The position numbers were made by a program, and so were the translations under genes. Below, in pieces: positions 30,817 through 39,801 of a DNA stretch of 46,421 bases. Below the pieces are notes generated by a model, which was given only the letters and a program-made list of their open reading frames with translations, was not told the DNA's origin and searched no databases. This DNA comes from an uncultured Eubacteriales bacterium (lineage in GTDB: Bacteria > Bacillota > Clostridia > Oscillospirales > CAG-272). The stretch spans positions 1-46,421 of the forward strand of contig CABUHS010000022.1 in assembly GCA_902491535.1 (NCBI GenBank). The letters run 5' to 3'. Positions within the stretch are counted from its first letter, which is position 1. Each line of letters begins with the position of its first letter.

Positions 30817-33777
30817 TCACATTTTTTCAAATTGAACAAGCAGGTCGAATTTAAATTCACCTTTCAGACGAAGTGCTTCGGGTAATTCAGGTCCGCAGCT
30901 GTTGCTTCCGATTCCGCTTTGTGCGTAATCTACGCATAAAACTGTATTGCCGCATTTTTCAAGCTCAAAATTATGGCGTTTTGTACTTAGTTCGGATACA
31001 GTATATTCGCTTGCATTGAAGGAAAAATCTTTTCCTTTTGCTGTAATACGCAGATTTCCGTTGTCAACGGAAATCTCACTCAGTCCGCATCTGCTTCCGC
31101 TTTCCTGCGGCTTTATTCTGCTTTCATAAAGTCCCGCAACGTCTGAGGAGAATCTTCCTATATATACACTGTCAAGTCTGTCGGAGTAACATTCTCCGGG
31201 ACCGAACCCGTACCATTCTATGTTATCGAAATTTCGCGGAAGTTGTGCTGTGAAGCCGAATCTCGGCAAAAACGGCATGGATTCTCTTTTTTTGCATACA
31301 GCCGAAACTGAAATTGCGCCGTCTCCGTATACACTGATTTTGATTTGCAGCTCGCCTATGCGTTGTAGAGACGGGGTTACGATCGCGGCGTCTGTTTTTA
31401 TGACGATTTTGTCGCTGAATTTTTCCGCAGTCGAATCATATGCTCTCACATATGCCCGGTCATATCCGGCACGGTACCACTGCGGAGATACATACATATC
31501 ATTATCGGTCGGCGCACGCCAGATGTTCCATTTTATCGGTTTATCTGTAACTGATTCTCCTCCGAAACTGATCTTATCAAACTCTCCGCTTCGTTTATCA
31601 TACAAATATTCAAAAGACTTTCCGGATATTCTGATATATCTTTCTGTTTCCGAAAAGTCTGGCACAGTGTCGCATGTATGTGAAATATCTTTTACCGTAT
31701 CATAGAGCTTTATAAAATCAAAACCGAGAATATGACCTGCCTCAGATGCCCATGAATCTCTTTTTTGTGTGTAAACAATGCGCAGTGCCGTATCATAAAG
31801 TGAGTTCTCACAGACAGGAATGTCAACGGATACGTGTTCTCTGGGCGGAAGCGGCGGCAGGTCTATAGGAAGCGACCGCACAGCCTTACCGTTTTCGAGA
31901 TATTCTGCCGTAACATTCAGGATATCCGAAGCGTCAGTAAAATCAAGCCTGTTTTCGAGTGTAAGTTTTCCGTTTTCAAAACTTGCGCGGACAGGTCTTA
32001 TTGCATTTTTGTATGCATAGAGCGCAGAATGCGGTATTCTGTCGGGAGATACCATTCCGTCTACACAGAAATTGCCGTCGTTAGGATATTCTCCGAAATC
32101 TCCGCCGTACAGAAATTTTTTCATTCCGTTTTGCTCTCCGGCATATATCGCATGGTCACACCATTCCCATACAAAAGCTCCGAAAAAACCGGGACGGCGA
32201 TCCATCACTTCTATATAATCCTCTATGCCTCCGGGACCGTTTCCCATGGAATGGATAAACTCGCACAGCGTATGCGGCTTTACATTATCCGGATTGTTAA
32301 AATATTCGTCGACCTCCTTTGGAGAGGCGTACATTTTGCTGTAGATGTCAATAAGCTCGGTGTTGTTTTTGTGTCCTGCGGTCTCATAGAGACTGCTCTC
32401 GTAATGTGTCAGACGGGTACTGTCACAGCTACGAAGCTGACGGAGCGCTTCCTCAAAGGCTTCGCTGTAGCCTGCTTCATTTCCGAGTGACCATATAACT
32501 ACGGACGGGCGGTTGCGGTCTCTTATGATATTTCGCATAATGCGGTCTATGATCGCTTCGCGGAAGATAGGATTCTGCACGGTTTTTCCGTAGTTTTCCA
32601 TGCCTCCTTCTCCGCCGACAAGATTTACGCATCCGTGCGCTTCAAGATCGCTTTCGGCAACAAGATAAAAACCAAGCTCATCGCATAATTCGGGAAACCA
32701 CGGGGAGTTCGGATAATGGCTTGTTCGTATGGCATTGATGTTGCTTTGCTTCATCATTCGGAGGTCTGCCATTGCCTGATCCTGTGATATGGTATATCCG
32801 GTGAATGGATCGCTGTCGTGACGGTTTACGCCGTTCATACGAACTTTTTTACCGTTTAAATATACAATTCCGTCGCGGACACATATCTCACGGAATCCCA
32901 CACGCTGTTTTATATATTCATCTCCGCAGTGAATGAGAAGGGTATATAGATACGGATTTTCTGCATTCCACAGCTTCGGATTATCAATACAGAGCTTCAG
33001 CATGCCGCAATTGCCCTCTGCTTTTGCGACGGCGCAGTCGCCGTCATATAGGATAGCTTCGGAAGCTATGCTGTCTGCATTACTGTCGAAGCTGACAGTA
33101 AGCTCTCCGCTTGTATCTGCAGTTATGTAAAAGTCACGGACGTGGTTTTCCGGGCGTGAGAGTATGTATACATCCCTGAATATTCCCGACATGCGGAATT
33201 TGTCCTGATCCTCGAGATAGCTTCCGTCGCACCATTTAAGTACAAGTACGCACAGTCGGTTCATGCCGTCTTTCAGAGTATCGGTAATATCGAATTCGCT
33301 TATTGAATGTGAAACCTGGCTGTATCCAATAAAACTTCCGTTGAGCCACACATAAAAACACGAGTCAACGCCCTCAAAATTAAGATAACAGCGCATACCG
33401 TTTTTTGAATAAGAAAAGTCCTTTATATAAGCTCCGCATGGATTGTCATAAGGAACGTACGGCGGATCGTAAGGAAATGGGTAATTTATATTTGTATATT
33501 GATGACGGTCGTATCCTTTCATCTGCCAGCATGACGGAACCGATATTTCATTCAGTGTGTTTGCGTCAAAGCTGATGTCGGTGAATTCAGGACATTCGTC
33601 AGGACATGAATAAAATCCGAATTTCCAGCTTCCGCAGAGATCAAAATATCTGTCCGAAGCCTCACGCGGAAGAGTGAGCGCGTCGTCCGCGTGTCCGAAA
33701 GGTATATAGTATGCCCGGGGTTTTTCACAGCCGAGATGAAGAACAGAGGGATTTTCATAATAATTTTTTATTTTCAT
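30817..33777 (-). CDS. lacZ: Beta-galactosidase, GH2 LacZ type
   Basis: Retaining beta-galactosidase of 986 residues, close to the usual length of about 1000. The domains are jelly-roll (about 45-215), two Ig-like domains flanking the TIM barrel (about 300-600), and the Bgal_small_N-type C-terminal domain (about 720-985, KWNIWRAPTDND and WYGFGPGECYSDR). The acid/base is Glu434 in WSLGNEAGYS, and the nucleophile is Glu506 in LCEFIHSMGN. It has no signal peptide, so it works on imported beta-galactosides. AGTATT is a weak leader, but GGAGAG precedes the ATG. Confidence 0.95.
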   Translation of the reverse strand: MKIKNYYENPSVLHLGCEKPRAYYIPFGHADDALTLPREASDRYFDLCGSWKFGFYSCPDECPEFTDISFDANTLNEISVPSCWQMKGYDRHQYTNINYPFPYDPPYVPYDNPCGAYIKDFSYSKNGMRCYLNFEGVDSCFYVWLNGSFIGYSQVSHSISEFDITDTLKDGMNRLCVLVLKWCDGSYLEDQDKFRMSGIFRDVYILSRPENHVRDFYITADTSGELTVSFDSNADSIASEAILYDGDCAVAKAEGNCGMLKLCIDNPKLWNAENPYLYTLLIHCGDEYIKQRVGFREICVRDGIVYLNGKKVRMNGVNRHDSDPFTGYTISQDQAMADLRMMKQSNINAIRTSHYPNSPWFPELCDELGFYLVAESDLEAHGCVNLVGGEGGMENYGKTVQNPIFREAIIDRIMRNIIRDRNRPSVVIWSLGNEAGYSEAFEEALRQLRSCDSTRLTHYESSLYETAGHKNNTELIDIYSKMYASPKEVDEYFNNPDNVKPHTLCEFIHSMGNGPGGIEDYIEVMDRRPGFFGAFVWEWCDHAIYAGEQNGMKKFLYGGDFGEYPNDGNFCVDGMVSPDRIPHSALYAYKNAIRPVRASFENGKLTLENRLDFTDASDILNVTAEYLENGKAVRSLPIDLPPLPPREHVSVDIPVCENSLYDTALRIVYTQKRDSWASEAGHILGFDFIKLYDTVKDISHTCDTVPDFSETERYIRISGKSFEYLYDKRSGEFDKISFGGESVTDKPIKWNIWRAPTDNDMYVSPQWYRAGYDRAYVRAYDSTAEKFSDKIVIKTDAAIVTPSLQRIGELQIKISVYGDGAISVSAVCKKRESMPFLPRFGFTAQLPRNFDNIEWYGFGPGECYSDRLDSVYIGRFSSDVAGLYESRIKPQESGSRCGLSEISVDNGNLRITAKGKDFSFNASEYTVSELSTKRHNFELEKCGNTVLCVDYAQSGIGSNSCGPELPEALRLKGEFKFDLLVQFEKM

Positions 33778-33816
33778 TAATACTCTCCATTTATTTAGCG
33801 ATTCAGTATATAATGT

Positions 33817-33845
33817 ATGATATCACATGATGTTTAATATGTCAA
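33817..33845 (-). promoter_or_regulatory. Promoter of lacZ
   Basis: On the minus strand, TTGACA (33845-33840), 17 nt, TATCAT (33822-33817). It is back to back with the serine hydrolase promoter; the two -35 boxes are about 52 bp apart. Confidence 0.7.
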
Positions 33846-33896
33846 TGTGCTGTATAAAGTTATATATGTTTTTTATTTTTAAAAATAAAAAAGTTC

Positions 33897-33925
33897 TTGA
33901 CAACAGATGTGTAAACAGTTATACT
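33897..33925 (+). promoter_or_regulatory. Promoter of the serine hydrolase gene
   Basis: TTGACA (33897-33902), 17 nt, TATACT (33920-33925). The AT-rich interval to the lacZ promoter could bind a shared regulator; no palindrome stands out. Confidence 0.7.
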
Positions 33926-33997
33926 GAACACGTCGGATCTGTATTATCCGTTTTAGTTTAGTTATCTTTTGTTATATTTTGAAAGGTCTGAAGCAAT

Positions 33998-35446
33998 ATG
34001 AAATTTGAGACTGTAAAACCCGATTGCCGAGGAATAAATTCTGCTGCGGTCGAAAGAATGTTTGATTATTGGGATGGATATGATACTCATGTTCATTCAT
34101 GTGCAATAATATATAGAGGAAAGCTTGTTACCGAGAGGGCATGGAAACCGTACAGTACCAGAGAGCCTCACATGCTGAATTCCATGAGTAAAACATTTAC
34201 ATCTATCGGTATAATGTTTGCAATGCAGGACGGGCTTCTCAAGGCTTCAGACCGTATAGTCGATATTTTTTCGGACGTTGCAGCTCAGGGAAATGTATGC
34301 GAAAACATGAAAAAGATGAGGGTAGAACATCTTTTGACTATGAGTACCGGACATTATCCCGATAACTCGGATTGGATCTTAACCGAAAAAGATCCTGTTT
34401 CGGCATTCATTCATTCCGATGTTGCGCTTGAACCGGGAACGCGGTATGTGTACAATACCGGAGCTACATTTATGCTCTCGCTGATAATACGTAAGCTTAC
34501 GGGAAAGTCTCTTTTCGATTATCTTAAACCGAGATTTTTCGATCCTCTTGAAATAGATGCAATATGGGAGAAAAATGAAAACGGAGATTCCTACGGCGGC
34601 GTCGGCCTCAATGTGAGTGTCGTAGATGCGGCAAAAATGGGGTTGTTTTTACTGAAAAAGGGAGAATGGAACGGGAAAAAGCTTCTTGATTCAAAACTGA
34701 TTGAGATCGCGACGTCCCCTCTTATCGACACAGTCGACATGGAAGGGCAGGAATGGCTCGACGAGCTTAAAAAACAGAAGGAATGGCGGCGCAATGACTG
34801 GGAGTGCGGTTACGGATGGCAGATATGGCGTTGTCAGTATGAAGGATCTTTCCGCGGAGACGGTGCATTCGGTCAGTATTGTGTCGTTGTACCTGATCTT
34901 GATCTTGTCGTAGCGGTATTTTCCGGTTCACACTGCTCACAGTATCTTTTAAAGGGAATATGGGACGTTCTTATACCTGCGCTCAATGAAAACGAGACAT
35001 TTACCGGAGAGAAGGAAAGAAGCACCAAACCGGCGTCCGGTATTTCGGAGCCTGTAACTGCCGAAGCATGCAGCCTTATCGGAAAGCAGTTTACAGTTTC
35101 GGCTAATAAGCTTGGTATTACGGAGGTGTCTGTTATATCTCCTGATACATTCAAAGTATCAGGTATACACGGTGAACATATTATAAAGGCGCAGAGCGGC
35201 GGTTGGATCAGGAATGATCTCGGATTCGGCAGACCTGTATTTACATTTCCGTTTATAATGAGACCTTTCAGCGACATATATGTTTCATGCGGTTGGAATG
35301 ACAGCGGGGTTGATATAAAGGCTATATGCAACGGATATGCTTTTATTCAGGATTTCTCGCTTCGCTGCGAAGGCGATTCGGTAAAGCTTGTTATATCGCA
35401 GTTCCCCGGTAATGAGACATATGAGCTTACGTGTGAACAAATGTAA
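33998..35446 (+). CDS. Beta-lactamase-like serine hydrolase
   Basis: Class C beta-lactamase/esterase-fold protein, 482 residues. The S-x-x-K nucleophile motif is Ser62-Met-Ser-Lys65 (LNSMSKTFTS), and the Tyr motif is Tyr152-Asn-Thr (YVYNTGATF). A C-terminal beta-rich domain starts at about 365. It lacks a signal peptide, so it is more likely a cytoplasmic esterase or deacetylase than an antibiotic-degrading enzyme. Divergent placement from lacZ suggests carbohydrate de-esterification (inferred). GAAAGG precedes the ATG. Confidence 0.85.
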   Translation: MKFETVKPDCRGINSAAVERMFDYWDGYDTHVHSCAIIYRGKLVTERAWKPYSTREPHMLNSMSKTFTSIGIMFAMQDGLLKASDRIVDIFSDVAAQGNVCENMKKMRVEHLLTMSTGHYPDNSDWILTEKDPVSAFIHSDVALEPGTRYVYNTGATFMLSLIIRKLTGKSLFDYLKPRFFDPLEIDAIWEKNENGDSYGGVGLNVSVVDAAKMGLFLLKKGEWNGKKLLDSKLIEIATSPLIDTVDMEGQEWLDELKKQKEWRRNDWECGYGWQIWRCQYEGSFRGDGAFGQYCVVVPDLDLVVAVFSGSHCSQYLLKGIWDVLIPALNENETFTGEKERSTKPASGISEPVTAEACSLIGKQFTVSANKLGITEVSVISPDTFKVSGIHGEHIIKAQSGGWIRNDLGFGRPVFTFPFIMRPFSDIYVSCGWNDSGVDIKAICNGYAFIQDFSLRCEGDSVKLVISQFPGNETYELTCEQM

Positions 35447-35495
35447 ATTTTTTGTTGTTATAAGCGGAGAACCTTTGCGGTGAAGCTCTGATGCA

Positions 35496-35524
35496 TTGAC
35501 AAAAGCCAATATATAGTGTATAAT
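35496..35524 (+). promoter_or_regulatory. Promoter of yajC
   Basis: A perfect TTGACA (35496-35501), 17 nt, TATAAT (35519-35524). Confidence 0.8.
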
Positions 35525-35566
35525 ATTACCACTTGTATTATTAAAATTAAAAGCGGAGGTATAATT

Positions 35567-35896
35567 GTGATACTGAATTTTTTGGAAGGTGAAGCAACCG
35601 GCGCTGAAGCAGGCGGTATCGGATCGTGGATGACGATCATAATGCTTGTGGTTATGCTTGTTGTATTTTATTTCTTTATGATTCGTCCTCAGAAGAAGCA
35701 GGAGAAGGAAACAACAGCAATGCGAAGCGGACTTCAGGTCGGAGATGAGATCACCACGATCGGCGGTATTATCGGAAAGATCGTTAGTATAAAGGATGAG
35801 ACTGTAGTTATCGAGACAACTCATAATTGCACAAAGATTCGTATTCTTCGTTCGGCTGTACGTTGTGTTGACGTTCACGCTGAGGATGCTGAATAA
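35567..35896 (+). CDS. yajC: Preprotein translocase subunit YajC
   Basis: Accessory Sec membrane protein of 109 residues. It has one transmembrane helix (about 20-38, MTIIMLVVMLVVFYFFMI) followed by the invariant RPQKKQ and a cytoplasmic domain with LQVGDEITTIGGIIGKIV. The GTG start at 35567 has GGAGG 7 nt upstream; an upstream in-frame start at 35516 overlaps the -10 box. No secDF or tgt neighbour is present, unlike the usual context. A strong terminator follows. Confidence 0.93.
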   Translation: MILNFLEGEATGAEAGGIGSWMTIIMLVVMLVVFYFFMIRPQKKQEKETTAMRSGLQVGDEITTIGGIIGKIVSIKDETVVIETTHNCTKIRILRSAVRCVDVHAEDAE

Positions 35897-35914
35897 AAGT
35901 CGTAATAATAAAGC

Positions 35915-35956
35915 TGCCGGCAGTCTGTGTTGAGATACAAAGCTGTCGGCATTTTT
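35915..35956 (+). terminator. Terminator of yajC
   Basis: TGCCGGCAG pairs with CTGTCGGCA (35915-35923 with 35943-35951, one G-U pair) and is followed by TTTTT. Confidence 0.8.
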
Positions 35957-36017
35957 AGAATCATTTGCTGTTATGTAACGGTTGATTATGATGCCTGATA
36001 AAAAGGATATTTCGGAT

Positions 36018-37718
36018 ATGAAGATAAAAAGTTTTTTTGTGGCGGCGTGCTGTGTATCGGCTATTTTTCTGTCAGCGCTTAGCGCGTCGGGAACTGAATA
36101 TGCAGATGAAATATCTGCGCCCGGCGGTACTGTAGGAAGCACCGCTGAACTCTATGAGGCGCTCGGAGGAGATGAATCTGCAAATATTGATGAAAGCGGA
36201 ATAATCACGCTTATCAGAGATATTCATCTTGCGGAGTCGGTCACGTTTAAAGAGGGAAGTTATGAACTTCGGGGCGCGGGCTGCATGATCACAAGTGACA
36301 GCTCGGCATTCGTATTGGAAAGCGGAACGGAACTGACCGTAGGGATTGAGGATGATGCGGGATCGGAGCCGTCACTTTCTGTAATCGGTTCGGATAAATG
36401 CGGTGAGAGCCTTGTTATGATCGAAAGCGGAGCTAAAGTTACTGTCAATAGCGGAGTGTTATTTTCAGGTGGAAAAGCGGAGTACGGCGGCTCTGTTTTT
36501 ATAAACGGCGGAGAATTTGTTTTGAGCGGCGGAAGCATATCGGATTCTGAGGCAAGCAGAGGCGGAGGAGTCTATATGTCGGGCGGTACATTTACATTTC
36601 TTGGAGGAACGGTTTACGGATGCAGAGCTTCGTGCGGTGCAGGCGTATACGCCGAAGCAGGTAGTTTTATTTTTCACGGAGGCTGTATAGGAAAGCACAA
36701 CAGCATAGAGCCGAACGGATCAAAGCTTGAATACGGTGAAAAAAACACTGCTGAAAGCGGAGGCGGAATATATATATCGCAGGAAGCCAGAGCTTTACTG
36801 CTTGGCGGTGAAATATCTGAGAATGACGGTTCGGGAATTTTTGTCTCAGAAGGCGGAACCGTTGAGCTTTCAGGTACTGTGATAACAGGAAACACAGCGG
36901 AACGTGGCGGCGGAATATATAATTGCGGAACCGTAAGAGCTGAAAAATCAAATGTCAGTAATAATAAATCTGATATCGGCGGCGGAGTGTGGAACTCCGG
37001 AGAATATACTGTTTCGGGCGGACAGTATTCCGATAATACGGCGGAATTGCGCGGCGGCGGAATATATAACGAAGGTACGCTTGTACTTTCTCAGGGCTCG
37101 GTAGTGAGAAATACTGCGGCGGCAGGAGGCGGAATATATAATACCGGAAGCTTTGATTTTAAGGGCGGAACGGTTGGTCACTGTAAGCTGAGTGCAGACG
37201 GCGTAGGCGATGCTGTTATGAATTCGGGCGATATGAGTATGTCGGGCACAGCATATGTCTATGATGATAATACAGTCGCGCTTGAGATTGTTTCCGGTGA
37301 TGTTTCCGCAATAAATGTTGCGGATGAATTTAACGGTGCGGATATAATGATGACATTGGAGACTGTTTCGCAGACGGCCGGAATAGACGGTATTGAAAGC
37401 TACAGGAGAGCTTCCTGTGTCGGACTTAAGGTATTGAGCGGAGATCCGGCTCTTGTTGCATCGGCTTCCGGACATGTGAATGTGCTTATAAACGGAAGAA
37501 GCTACGAAATAGATGAGTCGGGAACTGTAAAGGGTGAATTATCGCTGCTTTTAGTCGTAAGTATTTCGCTCGCTTTTGTTATCATTGTTTCCGCCGCGAT
37601 AGCCTTTGTGATCTTTGTAAAGAAGAAACGCAGTGTAAACAGCAAACCGTTGCCGGAGACTGATATTACAGATATCACAGAGAAAGAAAAAGAGGACAGT
37701 CAAAAAAATGAAAGATAA
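36018..37718 (+). CDS. Secreted beta-helix repeat protein with C-terminal membrane anchor
   Basis: Predicted surface protein of 566 residues. A signal peptide (about 1-27) is followed by a Glu/Asp-rich start and then about ten Gly-rich coils of the type GGGIYNxGT and SGGxxxxNTA (about 135-415), typical of right-handed beta-helix or Pmp-like proteins. A membrane helix (about 510-533) and a Lys-rich, then acidic, cytoplasmic tail end the protein. ATG 36018 was chosen for the signal peptide and AAAAGGAT 9 nt upstream; in-frame starts at 35982-35991 would add a charged extension. It overlaps the next gene by 11 nt. Function is unknown; adhesion or glycan binding is possible. Confidence 0.75.
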   Translation: MKIKSFFVAACCVSAIFLSALSASGTEYADEISAPGGTVGSTAELYEALGGDESANIDESGIITLIRDIHLAESVTFKEGSYELRGAGCMITSDSSAFVLESGTELTVGIEDDAGSEPSLSVIGSDKCGESLVMIESGAKVTVNSGVLFSGGKAEYGGSVFINGGEFVLSGGSISDSEASRGGGVYMSGGTFTFLGGTVYGCRASCGAGVYAEAGSFIFHGGCIGKHNSIEPNGSKLEYGEKNTAESGGGIYISQEARALLLGGEISENDGSGIFVSEGGTVELSGTVITGNTAERGGGIYNCGTVRAEKSNVSNNKSDIGGGVWNSGEYTVSGGQYSDNTAELRGGGIYNEGTLVLSQGSVVRNTAAAGGGIYNTGSFDFKGGTVGHCKLSADGVGDAVMNSGDMSMSGTAYVYDDNTVALEIVSGDVSAINVADEFNGADIMMTLETVSQTAGIDGIESYRRASCVGLKVLSGDPALVASASGHVNVLINGRSYEIDESGTVKGELSLLLVVSISLAFVIIVSAAIAFVIFVKKKRSVNSKPLPETDITDITEKEKEDSQKNER

Positions 37719-38556
37719 TATACAGGAGATTTCCGGCGAGACAGAAAATTCATCGGACGGAGACAGCAATAGAACTGTTGTTTCCGATAAAGGATATATT
37801 TCTGATTTTAAAAAAATAAGGCGGCTCCTGAGCTGTACAAGACGTGCGGTTGATGAATATAAAATGATTGAGGACGGAGACAAAATCGCAGTCGGTCTGT
37901 CGGGAGGGAAAGATTCAATTGCATTGCTCTGCGCACTTATAAATCTTTCGGTGTTTTATCCTGCAAAATTTGAGATCGTCGGTATCACAGCCGATATGGG
38001 ATTTGAAGATATAGGCAGACCTCCTATGGATTTCTCAGGTATAGCGGAGTTTTGTAAAGTACACGGAGTTCCGTTCAGACTTGTCAGAACATCTCTTGCG
38101 AAGATTATTTTCGAAACGCGGGCGGAAAGCAATCCGTGTTCACTTTGTGCAAAAATGCGGCGGGGTATACTGCATGATGCGGCAAAGGAAGAGGGATGCA
38201 ATAAGATCGCGCTCGGACATCATTATGATGATGCAATAGAAACTTTTATGCTGAACCTTTTCCATGAAGGACGGCTCGGATCCTTTTCACCGAAGACATA
38301 CCTTGACCGAAAAGATATAACTCTTATCCGACCGCTTATATATGCGCCGGAAAAGGATGTGAGATATTTTATCTCGGGTAATGATCTGCCTGTCGTAGAG
38401 ACGAGCTGTCCGGAGGACGGACACACAGAGAGGGAAGAGATGAAGCTGCTTGTTCAGTCGCTTGACCGTAGATATAAGGGACTGAAGCACCGCATTTTCG
38501 GCGCGCTCCAAAAATCGGGAATTGACGGATATACACCGGAAAAAGATCGGAAATAA
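37708..38556 (+). CDS. TtcA-type tRNA thiolation protein, PP-loop ATPase
   Basis: Probable tRNA 2-thiocytidine synthetase-like enzyme, 282 residues. The PP-loop SGGKDS lies at 65-70. The iron-sulphur ligands of the TtcA group are present: Cys144 and Cys147 in NPCSLCAKMRRG and a third at Cys234 (ETSCPEDG). LGHHYDDAIETFMLN is the family's central motif. The start overlaps the beta-helix gene by 11 nt, so the two are co-transcribed, an odd pairing of a surface protein with a tRNA enzyme. The modified position in Clostridia is not certain. Confidence 0.9.
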   Translation: MKDNIQEISGETENSSDGDSNRTVVSDKGYISDFKKIRRLLSCTRRAVDEYKMIEDGDKIAVGLSGGKDSIALLCALINLSVFYPAKFEIVGITADMGFEDIGRPPMDFSGIAEFCKVHGVPFRLVRTSLAKIIFETRAESNPCSLCAKMRRGILHDAAKEEGCNKIALGHHYDDAIETFMLNLFHEGRLGSFSPKTYLDRKDITLIRPLIYAPEKDVRYFISGNDLPVVETSCPEDGHTEREEMKLLVQSLDRRYKGLKHRIFGALQKSGIDGYTPEKDRK

Positions 38557-38594
38557 GTAATAGGTCGCGCTGTGCCGATCGTTTAAATTAAGAA

Positions 38595-38640
38595 CCCGAC
38601 CCGCCGGGCGCAATCATAGCTTGCTGAGGCGCCCCGGAAT
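38595..38640. other. GC-rich inverted repeat in a convergent spacer
   Basis: CGGGCGC and GCGCCCCG (about 38598-38604 and 38628-38635) can form a stem with an inner AGC/GCT. It is unlike the AT-rich surroundings. There is no T run, and the role is unknown. Confidence 0.3.
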
Positions 38641-38661
38641 CTTGTTGCTTCACAATAACAT

Positions 38662-38702
38662 AAAAACAGGAATACGGTAAAGTATCCGTATTCCTGTTTT
38701 TT
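38662..38702. terminator. Bidirectional terminator between ttcA-type gene and dockerin genes
   Basis: AAAAACAGGAATACGG pairs with CCGTATTCCTGTTTTT across an 8-nt loop. T runs occur on both strands, so it can end transcripts from both convergent units. Confidence 0.85.
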
Positions 38703-38765
38703 AATATAAGTCGGTCATCGTCAAATTCTGCACATTTTTACAGTTGCGGCGGACATTATGTCTTT

Positions 38766-39788
38766 TTATTCCTGAATGCCTGCACAGAATCTTATAAGGT
38801 GGACAAGATCTTTTGAATTTACGGTTCCGTCTCCGTTGAGATCGGGATTGAAAATCTCAAGCTTTTCGCCTGCTATAAACTTCATAAGTCTTGTGAGATC
38901 TTTTGAGTTTACCACTCCGTCTCCGTTGACGTCACCGTTTTTAAGTGTACGGCCGAGCGTAAAACTGAAATTTCCGGGGAAACCGGCTTCTGTAAAACCG
39001 TCTGAGAGTACTACGAGATCTTCAAATCCGACCATTAAGAAGTCTTCATTTAACGTATATTCCCAATAATACTGAGAATCTGTCGGTGCGTCATAAACTG
39101 CTATCCGGTAATAGACGGCTCCGTTTTTATTTGCAAAGACAGACTTAAAATCATTACTCAGCGGAATTCGCATTTCGACTGTATATCCTGTGTCTGTTTC
39201 GGATACCGCACAATGACCTAAATCGGTATTCCTCGGCTCTGTTCCGTTAATATAATAATATAAATCTGTAAGTTCAGATTTTTCCCAGAGTAACATAGAT
39301 TTACCTTGTCTGTCCACATTTATAGATGCAGTCATACCTTCATAGTCAAGATTGATCTGTATACCGTCCTGCATCCAGATTTTTGATCCGTATATGTCAA
39401 CATTTTGTTCTCCACCCAATGGAGAAAGTACGGTCTTGTCTTTTACACAGCCGTAATCATTATCGGTAACATCAACAGCTATATAGAGCGCGTAATCATC
39501 ATACAGAAAATAGCTGTCGGCGCTGCAATCCCAGGTATATTCTTCCTGTTCTCCCTCCTCAAACTGATCGGAATATTTCCCGATTTTCCAAATTTTATCG
39601 TTGTCTTTTTCTTTTGACCAACGGTGTTCGATGCGAACCGAATCTTTGTATTCGCTGTCAATAATACCGTCAATAGTCGGTGTGGCATATTTGACGACTG
39701 GCGTTTTATCATCAGTGGCTGCAAAAGGTACCGTTAAAGCTGAAAATATCAGAGCAGATGTAATTATAGAAGTCAAAACTTTTTTCAT
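38766..39788 (-). CDS. Secreted dockerin protein 1 with CBM9-like domain
   Basis: Exported 340-residue protein. A signal peptide (about 1-25, ending VPFAAT) precedes a CBM9-like beta domain (about 30-255) starting with ATPTIDGIIDSEYKDS and including LYIAVDVTDNDYGC. A type I dockerin (about 280-340) closes it, with two calcium repeats, GDVNGDGVVNSKDLTRLMKF and PDLNGDGTVNSKDLVHLIRF. Calcium positions D-x-N-x-D...D are complete in both. It probably docks on a cohesin-bearing scaffoldin and binds plant glycans; no catalytic domain is seen. Start 39788 has AAAGGAGT 7 nt upstream. It is the last of three tandem paralogues. Confidence 0.88.
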   Translation of the reverse strand: MKKVLTSIITSALIFSALTVPFAATDDKTPVVKYATPTIDGIIDSEYKDSVRIEHRWSKEKDNDKIWKIGKYSDQFEEGEQEEYTWDCSADSYFLYDDYALYIAVDVTDNDYGCVKDKTVLSPLGGEQNVDIYGSKIWMQDGIQINLDYEGMTASINVDRQGKSMLLWEKSELTDLYYYINGTEPRNTDLGHCAVSETDTGYTVEMRIPLSNDFKSVFANKNGAVYYRIAVYDAPTDSQYYWEYTLNEDFLMVGFEDLVVLSDGFTEAGFPGNFSFTLGRTLKNGDVNGDGVVNSKDLTRLMKFIAGEKLEIFNPDLNGDGTVNSKDLVHLIRFCAGIQE

Positions 39789-39801
39789 GATTTTACTCCT
39801 T

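Noticed and set aside
35285..36142. 285-codon minus-strand frame crossing serine hydrolase, yajC and beta-helix genes
   Set aside because: It crosses a promoter and terminator and is antisense to three supported genes.
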